Positions 8,117 to 17,307 of a stretch of DNA of 64,000 bases are shown one piece after another. Made by a program: the position numbers and the translations under genes. Within the stretch, counting starts at the first letter, position 1; each line of letters begins with the position of its first letter. This stretch comes from Solimonas fluminis (GTDB lineage Bacteria; Pseudomonadota; Gammaproteobacteria; Nevskiales; Nevskiaceae). A model generated the notes under the pieces. It saw only the letters and a list, made by a program, of their open reading frames with translations, had not been told where the DNA came from and ran no database searches. The DNA lies in the NCBI RefSeq assembly GCF_002930645.1, contig NZ_PSNW01000001.1:124001-188000 (forward strand), in the 5' to 3' direction.

Positions 8117-10123
8117 TCAGTAGCGCGGCTTCTTGGGGCCGCGATGCTCCGGCTTGCCGCCGCCGTGGCTGAAGCCGCCCGGCCCGCGGTGGCTGGACTT
8201 GCCATGGCTGATGCGCTGGCCGCCGGAGGCGACGCGCGGCGCCATCGGCTTGCCCAGGCCCATCGGCTTGCCGGGCTTCTTCGGCGGGGTGGAGTACGGC
8301 AGTTCCGGCGTGTCCCCCGCGCGGCTGATGCGCAGCTGCTGGCCGCAGACCCAGGTCTTCTGCAGGTCGCGGTAGACGTCCTTGGGCATGCCCTGCGGCA
8401 GGTCCACGAAGCTGTGGTCCTCGCGGATGTCGATGCGGCCGATGTATTCGCTGTCCAGGCCGGCCTCGTTGGCGATGGCGCCGACGATGTTGCCCGGCTG
8501 CACGCCGTGGACATGGCCCACCTCGATTCGGAAGGTCTCGGTCGGCTCGTCGTGGTTCTTCTCGCGGCGCGGGCGCTCGGGGCGCGGCTCGAAGCGCTCC
8601 TCGCGCTCCGTGCGCACCGGCTTGTCGAAACGCTCGGCGCGCGCCGGGGCTTCGCTGCGCTCCGCACGGGCCGAGTGCTCCGGCCGCTCGAAGCGTTCGG
8701 CGCGCATCGGGCGCTCCGGCGCGGCATAGTCGCGGCGCTCAGGGCGGCGCTCCTCCCGGAAGTCGCGGGCGGCCGGACGGGCGCCGGCCACCGGCGCGGT
8801 CGGCGCCGCCACCAGCAGCGGCGTATTGCCCTGCACCAGGCGGGCCAGCGCGGCGGCGATTTCCACCGCCGGCACGTTCTGCTCGCGCTCCACCGCCTCG
8901 ATCAGGTCGCGGAACACTTCCAGGCCCTCGCCGCCCAGCGCATCGACGATGCGCTGCTTGAAGCGGCCGATGCGCTGGTCGTTGACCGCGTCGGTGCTGG
9001 GAAGGTCCATGCGCTGGATCGACTGGCGCGTGGCACGCTCGATGGCCTGCAGCAGGTGACGCTCGCGCGGCGCCACGAACAGGATCGCGTCGCCGCTGCG
9101 GCCGGCGCGGCCGGTACGGCCGATACGGTGCACGTAGGACTCGGTGTCGGTCGGGATGTCGTAGTTGACGACATGGCTGATGCGCTCCACGTCGAGGCCG
9201 CGGGCAGCGACGTCGGTGGCCACGACGATGTCGACGGTGCCGTCCTTGAGCTTCTGCACGATGCGCTCGCGATCACGCTGGGCGATGTCGCCGTTGAGCG
9301 CCACCGCCGAGAAGCCGCGCGCCGAGAGCTTGTCGGCCAGGTCCGCGGTTTCGTTCTTGGTGCGGGCGAAGATGATCATGCCCTCGAAGCTCTCCACCTC
9401 CAGGATGCGCGTCAGCGCGTCCAGCTTGTGCATGCCGCTCACCATCCAGTAGCGCTGGCGGATGTTGGTGGCGGTGGTGGTCTTGGCCTTGATGGTGATC
9501 TCGGCCGGGCTCTTGAGGTAGGTCTGGGCGATGCGGCGGATCTGCGGCGGCATCGTGGCGGAGAACAGGGCCACCTGGCGGCTTTCCGGGGTCTGCTGCA
9601 GGATCTTCTCGACATCGTCGATGAAGCCCATGCGCAGCATCTCGTCGGCCTCGTCCAGCACCAGGTAGCGCAGCGCGTCGAGCTTGAGCGTCTGCTTCTC
9701 GATATGGTCGATCACGCGGCCCGGCGTGCCGACGATGACCTGCACGCCGCGGCGCAGGCCGGCCAGCTGCGGACCGTAGCTCTGGCCGCCGTAGATCGGC
9801 AGCACCTGGAAGCCCGGGATATGGGCGGCGTACTTCTGGAAGGCCTCGGCCACCTGGATGGCCAGCTCTCGGGTCGGCGCCAGCACCAGGACCTGCGGCT
9901 TCTTCTGGCTTTCATCCAGGCGCGACAGCGCCGGCAGGGCGAAAGCGGCCGTCTTGCCGGTGCCGGTCTGGGCCTGGCCCAGCACGTCGCGGCCGGCCAG
10001 CAGCTCCGGGATGGTCGCCGCCTGGATCGGCGAGGGCGACTCGTAACCGACCTCGGACAGGGCCTGCAGCACGGGCTCGCTGAGGCCGAGATCGGCAAAG
10101 CGGATGGAAGACTCGTCGGACAT
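8117..10123 (-). CDS. deaD: DEAD-box ATP-dependent RNA helicase DeaD/CsdA
   Basis: Unwinds structured RNA in ribosome assembly and mRNA decay, especially in the cold. The 668 residues carry: Q motif (FADLGLSEPVLQAL), motif I AQTGTGKTAAFALP, Ia PTRELAIQV, motif II LDEADEML, motif III SAT, VATDVAARGLDVERI and motif VI HRIGRTGRAG. A low-complexity Arg/Glu linker follows (about 450-545), then a DbpA-like RNA-binding domain (VGHVHGVQPGNIVGAIANEAGL), then a basic Gly/His/Lys tail. The domain order matches DeaD rather than RhlB or RhlE. A 325-base leader with an internal terminator precedes it. Confidence 0.93.
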   Translation of the reverse strand: MSDESSIRFADLGLSEPVLQALSEVGYESPSPIQAATIPELLAGRDVLGQAQTGTGKTAAFALPALSRLDESQKKPQVLVLAPTRELAIQVAEAFQKYAAHIPGFQVLPIYGGQSYGPQLAGLRRGVQVIVGTPGRVIDHIEKQTLKLDALRYLVLDEADEMLRMGFIDDVEKILQQTPESRQVALFSATMPPQIRRIAQTYLKSPAEITIKAKTTTATNIRQRYWMVSGMHKLDALTRILEVESFEGMIIFARTKNETADLADKLSARGFSAVALNGDIAQRDRERIVQKLKDGTVDIVVATDVAARGLDVERISHVVNYDIPTDTESYVHRIGRTGRAGRSGDAILFVAPRERHLLQAIERATRQSIQRMDLPSTDAVNDQRIGRFKQRIVDALGGEGLEVFRDLIEAVEREQNVPAVEIAAALARLVQGNTPLLVAAPTAPVAGARPAARDFREERRPERRDYAAPERPMRAERFERPEHSARAERSEAPARAERFDKPVRTEREERFEPRPERPRREKNHDEPTETFRIEVGHVHGVQPGNIVGAIANEAGLDSEYIGRIDIREDHSFVDLPQGMPKDVYRDLQKTWVCGQQLRISRAGDTPELPYSTPPKKPGKPMGLGKPMAPRVASGGQRISHGKSSHRGPGGFSHGGGKPEHRGPKKPRY

Positions 10124-10295
10124 GGGTACCCCTCGGGCGTCAGAAAAGGCTCTGAACGGCGACCGACCGCAGCACAGAGTGCGCTGCCGGCATGCAGGCC
10201 GGCAACGCGGAAAAGTCTCGGCCTCAAGGGCGGAAGGCTTTTCCTCAGGAAGGCGTCTGTGCGCCTTCGTAAGCCGGGGACCCAGGGGCTGCTCG

Positions 10296-10324
10296 AAAAA
10301 ACTTGCCGCAAATCATGCGGCAAG
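10296..10324 (-). terminator. Intrinsic terminator inside the deaD leader (attenuator candidate)
   Basis: On the minus strand CTTGCCGCA-TGATT-TGCGGCAAG is followed by six T. The stem is a perfect 9 bp. It lies upstream of deaD in the direction of transcription, 173 bases before its start codon, so transcripts from any promoter to its right must read through it to express deaD. Confidence 0.8.
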
Positions 10325-10423
10325 TCGCACATCCTAACCTATTCCCGGCGCCAATGCTGCATAGCAGCAAAATATCTACGCCCGGGCCGGGCGCCGCAAG
10401 CTCATTTTGCTGCTTGGCAAATA

Positions 10424-10438
10424 ATCACTTTTAGTGAT
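10424..10438. promoter_or_regulatory. Palindrome before the MarR gene, possible operator
   Basis: ATCACT-TTT-AGTGAT, a perfect 6-bp inverted repeat with a 3-base centre, lies 10 bases before the marR start codon, where a MarR dimer would block its own promoter. A TTGGCA (10414-10419) precedes it. Confidence 0.5.
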
Positions 10439-10448
10439 CATATAGCTC

Positions 10449-10949
10449 ATGACCTCGATATCCCCCGCCCCTCGCCCGCTGTTCAGCGAACTGCTGCCCG
10501 CCGAGTTCACGGGCAACCTCAGCTTCCTGCTGGCGCGCACCCGCCAGGACCTCGCCGAGGAAATGGACGCCGTGTTCGACGGCGACGGCCTGGGCATCCG
10601 CCACTACGCCATCCTCAGCCTGCTGTTCCGCAGGGGCGGCCTGCGCCAGACCGACATCGCCGCGGTCATGAGCCTGGACCGCACGACCACGATGAAGGTG
10701 ATGGACGAGCTGGAGGGCCGTGGCCTGCTGCAGCGCAGCCGCCACAGCGAAGACCGCCGGGCCAACGCCATCGACCTCACCGAGGCCGGGCGCGCCTGGC
10801 GCGAGCGCCACATGAACCGGGTGCTGGAACAGGAGCAGCGCTTCCTGTCCTCCCTGACCCCGGGCGAGCGCACCCTGCTGCAGGAACTGCTGCTCAAGCT
10901 GGTGTCCGGCGTCCACCAGCGCCGGAATGCCGATCATCATGAAGACTGA
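10449..10949 (+). CDS. MarR-family transcriptional regulator
   Basis: A 166-residue winged-helix repressor. GIRHYAILSLLFRRGGLRQTDIAAVMSLDRTTTMKVMDELEGRGLLQRSRHSEDRRANAIDLTEAG is the MarR DNA-binding core with the DxR wing (EDRR). It is the first gene of the efflux operon and most likely its local repressor, as EmrR is for emrAB. No clear Shine-Dalgarno sequence precedes the ATG, so translation may be leaderless or start elsewhere. It overlaps the next gene by 11 bp. Confidence 0.88.
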   Translation: MTSISPAPRPLFSELLPAEFTGNLSFLLARTRQDLAEEMDAVFDGDGLGIRHYAILSLLFRRGGLRQTDIAAVMSLDRTTTMKVMDELEGRGLLQRSRHSEDRRANAIDLTEAGRAWRERHMNRVLEQEQRFLSSLTPGERTLLQELLLKLVSGVHQRRNADHHED

Positions 10950-12273
10950 GTATCTGTCCCCCCGGGCCTGCGCCGTCCTGGCCCTCGCCGCGGCCCTGCT
11001 GGCCGGGCCTGCCGCCGCGGCCGAGACCGAGGCCGTGACCTATACCCTGCCGCAACTGGTGCAGCGGGCCCTGAGCCTGTCGCCGCCGCAGCGCATCGCG
11101 CAAGCCTCGGTGGGCCTGGCGGAGTCGCAGCGCGACACCGCCCTTGCCGCCCTGCTGCCGCAGCTCGGAGCCGGCGTCTCGCAGACCCGCCAGACCACCA
11201 ATCCGGCAACGCTGGGCTTCGAGTTTCCCGGCCTGCCCTCGCTGATCGGGCCTTATTCGGTGTTCGATGCCCGCGTGAAGCTGTCGCAGGCCGTGCTGGA
11301 CTTTGCCCGCCATAGCGAACTGTCCGGCGCCGGCCACGCGGTGGAGGCGGCACGCGCGGAAGCCGAGCAGAGCCGCGAGCGGATCGCCGCGCAGGTGGCG
11401 CTCAGCTACATCCAGGTGCTGGCCGGAGAGCAGGCGGTGGAAGCCGCGCGGGCCGACCTGGTGCTGGCGGAGGACCTGCTGACGCTGGCCCGCGACCAGC
11501 GCGAGGCCGGCGTCGCCTCCGGGGTGGACGTGGCCCGCGCGCAGACGGCCGTGGCGCAGGACCGCTACGCCCTGTCGGAGGCCGAGACCGCCATCGCCAG
11601 CTCGCGCCTGCAGTTGCAGCGCGCCGCCGTGCTGCCGATGGATGCGCCGCTGGCCCTCGGCGGGCAACTCGAAGCCTCGCCGGCCGCGACGCCGAGCGCC
11701 GCGCAGGCGCTGGACGAGGCGCGCGGCCACCGCGCGGAGCTGGCCGCGATCGAGGCGGCGCTGAAGCAGGCCGACGCCGAGCTGCGGGCCGCGCGGCAGC
11801 GCCGCTGGCCGACGCTAGCCCTGTTTGCGGACTACGGCCAGTCCTCGCGGACGCCGGTGCGCGCCGAGGAGGACACCTATCGCTATGGCGCCAGCCTGGA
11901 GTTGCCGCTGTACAGCGGCGGCGCCCTGCGCGCCGGCGAGGACGCGGCGCGGCTGAAGCTGGAGCAGCAGCGCGAGCGCGCCGAGGACCTGCGCCAGCAG
12001 GTGGAGCAGGACGTGCGCCTGGCCCTGGCCACGGTGCAGAACACCGCTGAGCAGGTGAAAGCCGCCACCGCCACGCGCGACCTCGCCGGACGCGAGCTGG
12101 AACTGGCGCGCGACCGCTTCCTCCACGGCGTGGCCAACAATGTCGACGTGGTCAGCGCGCAGGCCAGCCTGGCGCGCGCGCGCAGCCAGCATATCGCCGC
12201 GCTGGCCGCCTACCAGCAGGCCCGCGTCAACCTGGCCGCGGCCCAGGGCCGCGCCCATGCCTTCGAACTCTGA
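10939..12273 (+). CDS. TolC-family outer membrane efflux protein
   Basis: Forms the outer membrane and periplasmic duct of a tripartite pump. A signal peptide (MKTEYLSPRACAVLALAAALLAGPAAAA) is followed by two OEP repeats rich in long amphipathic helices (QALDEARGHRAELAAIEAALKQADAELRAARQRRWPTLALFADYG in the second half). About 444 residues, normal for the family. The ATG at 10939 gives the best signal peptide; an in-frame ATG at 10927 is the alternative. Followed by emrA and emrB homologues, so this operon encodes its own duct. Confidence 0.87.
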   Translation: MKTEYLSPRACAVLALAAALLAGPAAAAETEAVTYTLPQLVQRALSLSPPQRIAQASVGLAESQRDTALAALLPQLGAGVSQTRQTTNPATLGFEFPGLPSLIGPYSVFDARVKLSQAVLDFARHSELSGAGHAVEAARAEAEQSRERIAAQVALSYIQVLAGEQAVEAARADLVLAEDLLTLARDQREAGVASGVDVARAQTAVAQDRYALSEAETAIASSRLQLQRAAVLPMDAPLALGGQLEASPAATPSAAQALDEARGHRAELAAIEAALKQADAELRAARQRRWPTLALFADYGQSSRTPVRAEEDTYRYGASLELPLYSGGALRAGEDAARLKLEQQRERAEDLRQQVEQDVRLALATVQNTAEQVKAATATRDLAGRELELARDRFLHGVANNVDVVSAQASLARARSQHIAALAAYQQARVNLAAAQGRAHAFEL

Positions 12274-12289
12274 AAGCCGTACCGCTCCC

Positions 12290-13402
12290 ATGAACACCAC
12301 CCCCACTCCCTCCCCCGCCCCGGAAGAAGGCAACGGCCGCCGCCGCGTCATCGTGATGTCCGCACTGGCGCTCGCCATCCTGGGAGCCGCCGGCTGGTGG
12401 TGGCATTCCCGCAACTACGAGACCACCGACGACGCCTTCCTGGAGGCCGACGTGACGATGGTGGCGCCGCGCGTCGCCGGCACGGTGGTGGCCGTGCACG
12501 TGGAGGACAACCAGTTGGTGAAGGCCGGACAGCCGCTGTTCGAACTGGACCCGGCGGACTACCAGGCGCGCCTGCGCCAAGCCGAGGCCAACCTCGCCGC
12601 GGCGCAGGCCCAGGCCCGCTCCGCGCAGGCGGATCTCACCATGACCAATACCAGCGCCCCGGCCAACGTGGCACAGGCTCAGGCCGCGGTGCGCGCCGCG
12701 CGGGCACAGGCCGAACGCGCGCAGGCCGATGCCAGGCGCTACGAGTCGCTGTACGCCAAGGACGAGGTCTCCGCCCAGGCGCTGGACCAGGCCCGCAGCA
12801 GCGCGCGAGCCCTGCAGGCGCAGGCCGAGCAGGCCACCGCGCAGCTGGCCATGACCCAGACCGCCCCGCAGCAGACGGCCGCCAAGGAAGCGCAGCTGGC
12901 CAGCGCCCAGGCCGCGGTGGCGCAGGCCCAGGCCGCCCTGGACCTGGCGCGGCTGCAGCTGTCGTACACCCGCGTGGCCGCGCCCGGCGACGGCCGTATC
13001 ACGCGCAAGAACCTGCAGCCGGGCTCGCAGCTCGCCGCCGGCAGCCCGGTGCTGGCCCTGGTCGGCAAGGACACCTGGGTGGTGGCCAACTTCAAGGAAA
13101 CCCAGCTCCAGCACATGCGCGTCGGCCAGCCGGTCAGCGTCGGGATCGATGCCTATCCCGGCCGTGATTTCCGCGCGCGCGTGCACAGCCTGCAGGCCGG
13201 CACCGGCTCCGCCTTCGCTCTGCTGCCGGCGGAGAACGCCACCGGCAACTTCGTGAAGGTGGTGCAGCGCGTGCCGGTGAAGCTGGTCTTCGATCCGGCG
13301 CCGGACGCGGACCTGCACCTGGTGCCAGGCATGTCGGCGCAGCCGCGGGTGGACATCTCCGACGACGCGCACGGCGCCGCGCTGCAGGCTGCCGCGCGGT
13401 GA
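12290..13402 (+). CDS. emrA: EmrA/HlyD-type membrane fusion protein
   Basis: Periplasmic adaptor linking the MFS pump to the TolC duct. The 370 residues have one N-terminal membrane span (VIVMSALALAILGAAGWWW), the biotinyl-lipoyl half motif TDDAFLEADVTMVAPRVAGTVVAVHVEDNQLVKAGQPLFELDP, a long Ala/Gln-rich coiled-coil hairpin (about 95-215), then RVAAPGDGRITRKNLQPGSQL. The order and NYETTDDA motif match EmrA. Its stop overlaps the GTG of emrB by 4 bp. Confidence 0.88.
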   Translation: MNTTPTPSPAPEEGNGRRRVIVMSALALAILGAAGWWWHSRNYETTDDAFLEADVTMVAPRVAGTVVAVHVEDNQLVKAGQPLFELDPADYQARLRQAEANLAAAQAQARSAQADLTMTNTSAPANVAQAQAAVRAARAQAERAQADARRYESLYAKDEVSAQALDQARSSARALQAQAEQATAQLAMTQTAPQQTAAKEAQLASAQAAVAQAQAALDLARLQLSYTRVAAPGDGRITRKNLQPGSQLAAGSPVLALVGKDTWVVANFKETQLQHMRVGQPVSVGIDAYPGRDFRARVHSLQAGTGSAFALLPAENATGNFVKVVQRVPVKLVFDPAPDADLHLVPGMSAQPRVDISDDAHGAALQAAAR

Positions 13403-14991
13403 GCGGGGCGGTCGCCACGAACGCGCAGGCCGCTCCGCGTCCCGCCGCTTCGGCGGCGCGCTTCACCTACCTGATCGCCGTGGTCTGCGGCATGGCGGCG
13501 TTCATGGAGGTGCTGGACACGGCCATCGCCAACGTCTCGCTGGTGCACATCGCCGGCTCGCTGTCGGCCAGCACCGAGGAGGCCACCTGGGTACTGACCT
13601 CCTACCTGGTGGCCAATGCCATTGTGCTGCCGATGACCGGCTGGCTGTCGGACACCATCGGCCGCAAGCGCTACTACATCGGCTGCATCGTCGCCTTCAC
13701 CATCGCCTCCCTGCTCTGCGGCCTGGCGCCGTCGCTGCCGGCGCTGATCGGCCTGCGCATCCTGCAGGGTGCCGCCGGCGCCGGCCTGCAGCCGGTGTCG
13801 CAGGCGATCCTGGCGGATTCCTTCCCCCAGGAGCAGCGCGGCATGGCCATGGCGGTGTACGGCATGGCGGTGATCTCCGGACCGGCCTTCGGGCCGGCCC
13901 TGGGCGGATGGATCACCGACCAGTTCTCCTGGCACTGGATCTTCCTGATCAACGTGCCGGTGGGCATCGTGCTGGTGACCCTGGCCATGGCGCTGATCCG
14001 CGATCCGCCGGAACTGCGCGCCGTCACGCGCCAGCGCCGCGAATCCGGCATCCGCGTGGACTACCTGGGCTTTGCGCTGATCGCGCTGAGCATGGGCAGC
14101 CTGCAGCTGATCCTGGACCTGGGGCAGAAGCACGACTGGCTGGACTCGGATTTCATCCTGTCCTGCATCATGGTCTGCGTCTTCTCGCTGGCCCTGCTGG
14201 TCTACCGCGAGCTGACGCACGAGCACCCCATCATCAACCTGCGCCTGCTCGGCAACCGCAACTTCGCCATCGCCAATGTCCTGGTCGCCGGCATGTCGAT
14301 CCCGCTGCTGGGCCTGTCGGTGCTGCTGCCGCAGATGATGCAGACCCTGCTGGGCTACTCGGCGATGGATGCCGGCATCGTGGTGTCGCCGGGGGCCCTG
14401 GTCACGGTGGTGATGATGCCCATCGTCGGCAAGCTGGTGACGCGCGTGGACTCGCGCATCCTGTCGAGCTCCGGCTATGTCCTGATCTCGCTGGCCATGC
14501 TGATGCTGACCACCATCGACCTGGACATCGCGCATGGCCAGCTGGTGGCGCTGCGCATGTTCCAGATGTTCGGCCTGGCCTTCGTCTTCATCCCGCTCAA
14601 TGCCCTGGCCTATGCCGACACCCCCCCCGGCCAGACCAGCAGCGCCACCGCCATCATCAACCTGATGCGCAATCTCGGCGGCAGCGTCGGCGTATCGATG
14701 GTGACATTCTCGCTGTCGCGGGCGCACCAGGTGCACCACGCGAACCTCGCGGAGAACATCGATCCGCTGAACCCGGCCTACCAGGCCACGATGCAGTCGA
14801 TGAGCACGACACTGGGCAACGAGCAGGCCGCCCATGCCGCGATGTCGGGCATGATCGAGCGCCAGGCCGGCATGCTCGCCTACATCGACGTGTACTATCT
14901 GCTGGCCGCGCTGACCGCGATCATGGCCATGACCGTGTGGCTGGTGAAGCGCTCCAAGCCCCCGGCCTCGGCGCCGGTGGACTCGCACTAG
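13399..14991 (+). CDS. emrB: EmrB/QacA-type MFS drug efflux transporter (DHA2)
   Basis: Proton-driven export of hydrophobic compounds through a tripartite complex. The 530 residues fit 14 membrane spans. Seen: MEVLDTAIANVSLVHIAGSL (DHA2 motif D1), ATWVLTSYLVANAIVLPMTGWLSDTIGRKRYY (motif A), GAAGAGLQPVSQAIL and GPAFGPALGGWITD (motif C). It starts with GTG inside the stop of emrA (GTGA), indicating translational coupling. Confidence 0.9.
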   Translation: MSGAVATNAQAAPRPAASAARFTYLIAVVCGMAAFMEVLDTAIANVSLVHIAGSLSASTEEATWVLTSYLVANAIVLPMTGWLSDTIGRKRYYIGCIVAFTIASLLCGLAPSLPALIGLRILQGAAGAGLQPVSQAILADSFPQEQRGMAMAVYGMAVISGPAFGPALGGWITDQFSWHWIFLINVPVGIVLVTLAMALIRDPPELRAVTRQRRESGIRVDYLGFALIALSMGSLQLILDLGQKHDWLDSDFILSCIMVCVFSLALLVYRELTHEHPIINLRLLGNRNFAIANVLVAGMSIPLLGLSVLLPQMMQTLLGYSAMDAGIVVSPGALVTVVMMPIVGKLVTRVDSRILSSSGYVLISLAMLMLTTIDLDIAHGQLVALRMFQMFGLAFVFIPLNALAYADTPPGQTSSATAIINLMRNLGGSVGVSMVTFSLSRAHQVHHANLAENIDPLNPAYQATMQSMSTTLGNEQAAHAAMSGMIERQAGMLAYIDVYYLLAALTAIMAMTVWLVKRSKPPASAPVDSH

Positions 14992-15006
14992 GGAAACACT
15001 CAAGAG

Positions 15007-15906
15007 ATGCCTTTCGTCACCGTCCGCGACGGCCAGCGCCTGTACGTGCGCGTCATCGGCCGCGGCCAGCCCGCCCTGCTGCTGCACGGCATGGGCATGG
15101 ACAGCCGCTACTGGCTGCCCTTCCTGCTGCCGCAACTGCACCGCTTCCGCTTCCACCTGCCGGATTTCCGCGGCGCCGGCCGGTCCGCCGGCGTGCGGCT
15201 GAACCAGGCCGACATCTTCCAGAACCACATGGAGGACGTGCAGGACATCATCGGGCACTTCGGCCTGAGGGACTTCCTCCTGGCCGGCTACTCGCTGGGC
15301 GGTAGCACGGCGCTGCACCTGCTGCGGGCGGGCGGATTCGGCAGCGTGAAGCGCTACCTGCATATCGACCAGTCCCCTTGCGTGGGCAACCGCGAGGGCT
15401 GGACCTACGGCCTCTGGGGCGAGAGGCAGGCGGAGCTGTTCGCCGCGCTGCGCCGCCTGCAGGCCGTGCTGGCCGAGAGCCCGCAGGCCGGGCGCCTGAC
15501 CGAGCTGCCGCCGCCCGCGCGCCGGCAGGCGATGGATACGCTGGCCGATACCCTGGCTCAGATCGCCGGCAAGCCGGCGCTGCGCAGCACCCTGCGCGCC
15601 GCCTCGCACTGGCCCTGGCTGTTCTCGCGCCTGGTGCCGTCGACGCACCTGGGCGACCTGCGCGCCACGCTCTGCTCCTACCTGAGCGGCGGGCACGACT
15701 ACCGCCCCGCCCTGGCCGGCTGCCCCGTGCCGGTGACGGTGCTGGTGGGCATGCGCTCCGATCTCTACCATCCGGAGGGCCAGATGAGCATCGCGCGGCA
15801 GGTCCAGCAAGGCCGCATCCTGCGCTTCGAGAAGTCCGGCCACGTGCCGCTCAGCGACGAGCCGCTGCGCTTCATGCGCGAGCTGGGGCGGTTCCTGAGG
15901 GGCTAG
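15007..15906 (+). CDS. Alpha/beta hydrolase
   Basis: A 299-residue soluble hydrolase of unknown substrate. Oxyanion loop HGMGMDSRYW (about 27-36), nucleophile elbow GYSLGGS (Ser96), late acid and His in KSGHVPLSDEP. It follows emrB by 15 bases and is probably the last gene of the efflux operon. It might act on a compound related to the pump substrate, but that is inference. Confidence 0.8.
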   Translation: MPFVTVRDGQRLYVRVIGRGQPALLLHGMGMDSRYWLPFLLPQLHRFRFHLPDFRGAGRSAGVRLNQADIFQNHMEDVQDIIGHFGLRDFLLAGYSLGGSTALHLLRAGGFGSVKRYLHIDQSPCVGNREGWTYGLWGERQAELFAALRRLQAVLAESPQAGRLTELPPPARRQAMDTLADTLAQIAGKPALRSTLRAASHWPWLFSRLVPSTHLGDLRATLCSYLSGGHDYRPALAGCPVPVTVLVGMRSDLYHPEGQMSIARQVQQGRILRFEKSGHVPLSDEPLRFMRELGRFLRG

Positions 15907-15909
15907 CGT

Positions 15910-17307
15910 TCACATCACCCGGGACACCAGGGCCGGTGCCTGCTCGATGGCGTCCTCGATGATCTCCAGGGTATGCCGGCACTCGTCGCGGTCGGCCGGC
16001 CCGCCCAGGCAGACGCGCACCGCCTCCGGTGCCGTGCCGCTGACGGTGAAGGTGTCCGACACCACCACGCCGACCCCGTGGGCGCGCAGGTGGGTGGCGA
16101 ACTCGATGCGCGTCCAGGCCGGCGGCACCGTCAGCCAGAGGTGAAAGGCCTCGGGCCTGGTGCAGTAGTCCGCACGTCTCAGCACCTCGGCGGCCAGTTG
16201 CTGCCGCGCCATCGACTCCTCGCGGATCGCCAGGGTCATCGCGCGCACGGTACCGTCGTCGATCCAGCGCGTGGCCAGCCGCACCAGCGGCGGCGGCGCC
16301 ATCACCGTGGTGGTGCGCATGATCGCCGACAGGCGCGCGGTGTAGCGCGCGCTGGGCAGGGAGACGTAGCCGATGCGCATGCCGGCACCCAGGCACTTGG
16401 AGAAGCCGGTGACGTGGAAGGTCAGCTCCGGCGCCAGTGCCGCCAGCGATACCAGGCGCTGGCGGGGCAGGCAGGCGTAGGGGTCGTCCTCCACGATGGG
16501 CACGCTGTAGCGCCGCGCGATCTCGGCCACGGCCTCGCGGCGCTCCGCGGACAGGACCGCGGTGGTGGGATTGTTGAAGGTGGGATTCAGGTACAGCGCC
16601 TTGGGAGGATCGGCGGCGCAGAGCGCCCCGAAGGCCTCCGGATCGATTCCTTCATCGTCCGCCGGCAGGCCGGCCAGACGGATGCCGAGTTGCGCCGCCA
16701 GCCCCTTGATGCCGGGATAGGTCACCGCCTCGCAGGCGATGCTGTCGCCGGCCCGTGCCAGCAGCGTGAACAGCGCCAGCAGCGCGCCCTGTGCGCCCGG
16801 GCAGACCAGCACGCGGGAGCCATCCAGGCCGGGCACGTGGCGCGACAGCCAGTGCGCGCCGGCCTCGCGGTCCTCTGCCATGCCGCCGAACTCCTGGTAG
16901 CGCAGCATGGCGTAGGGGTCCACCTCCGCCAGGCTGGCGAAGCCCTCGCGCAGCCGCTGCAACAGCGCGCGGTCGCGCGGTTCCGGCGGCATGTTCATGG
17001 TCATGTCCACCAGGCCGGCCGGCGGCGAGCGCCGCACCGGGCCCGAACGGAGTGTCTCGCGCACGAAGCTGCCGCTGCCGGCACGGCTGTCGATCAGGCC
17101 GCGCTGCTGCGCCTCGGCATAGCCGCGGGCCACGGTGCTGAAGTTGAGGTCCAGCGCCGTCGCCAGCGAGCGCAGCGTCGGCAGGCGCTGCAGCGCCGCC
17201 AGCTTGCCCGACTGGATGTCCTCGGCCAGCGCGTCGGCCAGGGCAACGTAGGCCGGCTTGCTGCTGGCACGGATGGCGGCGGCCCAGCGGCTGGTTTCGT
17301 TGGACAT
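15910..17307 (-). CDS. MocR-type regulator (GntR helix-turn-helix fused to aminotransferase domain)
   Basis: About 465 residues. The N-terminal winged helix (YVALADALAEDIQSGKLAALQRLPTLRSLATALDLNFSTVARGYAEAQQRGLIDSRAGSGSFV) is GntR/MocR. The rest is a fold-type I PLP aminotransferase-like sensor with the Schiff-base lysine in HVTGFSKCLGAGMRIGY and the YLNPTFNNPTT segment. MocR proteins sense PLP or amine/amino-acid ligands. I start at the ATG at 17307, which follows GGAGAG; the upstream in-frame extension is not protein-like. It diverges from the Nit1C cluster and may regulate it. Confidence 0.87.
   Translation of the reverse strand: MSNETSRWAAAIRASSKPAYVALADALAEDIQSGKLAALQRLPTLRSLATALDLNFSTVARGYAEAQQRGLIDSRAGSGSFVRETLRSGPVRRSPPAGLVDMTMNMPPEPRDRALLQRLREGFASLAEVDPYAMLRYQEFGGMAEDREAGAHWLSRHVPGLDGSRVLVCPGAQGALLALFTLLARAGDSIACEAVTYPGIKGLAAQLGIRLAGLPADDEGIDPEAFGALCAADPPKALYLNPTFNNPTTAVLSAERREAVAEIARRYSVPIVEDDPYACLPRQRLVSLAALAPELTFHVTGFSKCLGAGMRIGYVSLPSARYTARLSAIMRTTTVMAPPPLVRLATRWIDDGTVRAMTLAIREESMARQQLAAEVLRRADYCTRPEAFHLWLTVPPAWTRIEFATHLRAHGVGVVVSDTFTVSGTAPEAVRVCLGGPADRDECRHTLEIIEDAIEQAPALVSRVM

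Larger units (their letters stand above)
10124..10448. promoter_or_regulatory. Divergent leader region of deaD and the marR operon
   Basis: A 325-bp gap between divergent genes. It holds an intrinsic terminator aimed at deaD (10296-10324), about 170 bases of transcribed leader next to deaD, and an A/T-rich stretch with a short palindrome just before the marR start. No gene is recognised inside. Confidence 0.7.

Noticed and set aside
8144-10942. A 932-codon open frame on the plus strand opposite deaD
   Set aside because: It is low complexity (Leu/Arg/Ala/His), has no domain, and mirrors a clear DeaD helicase on the other strand; GC-rich DNA opens such shadow frames.
13153-15843. An 896-codon open frame on the minus strand over the efflux genes
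   Set aside because: Rich in His/Gln/Arg without any motif, opposite well-supported emrB and hydrolase genes.
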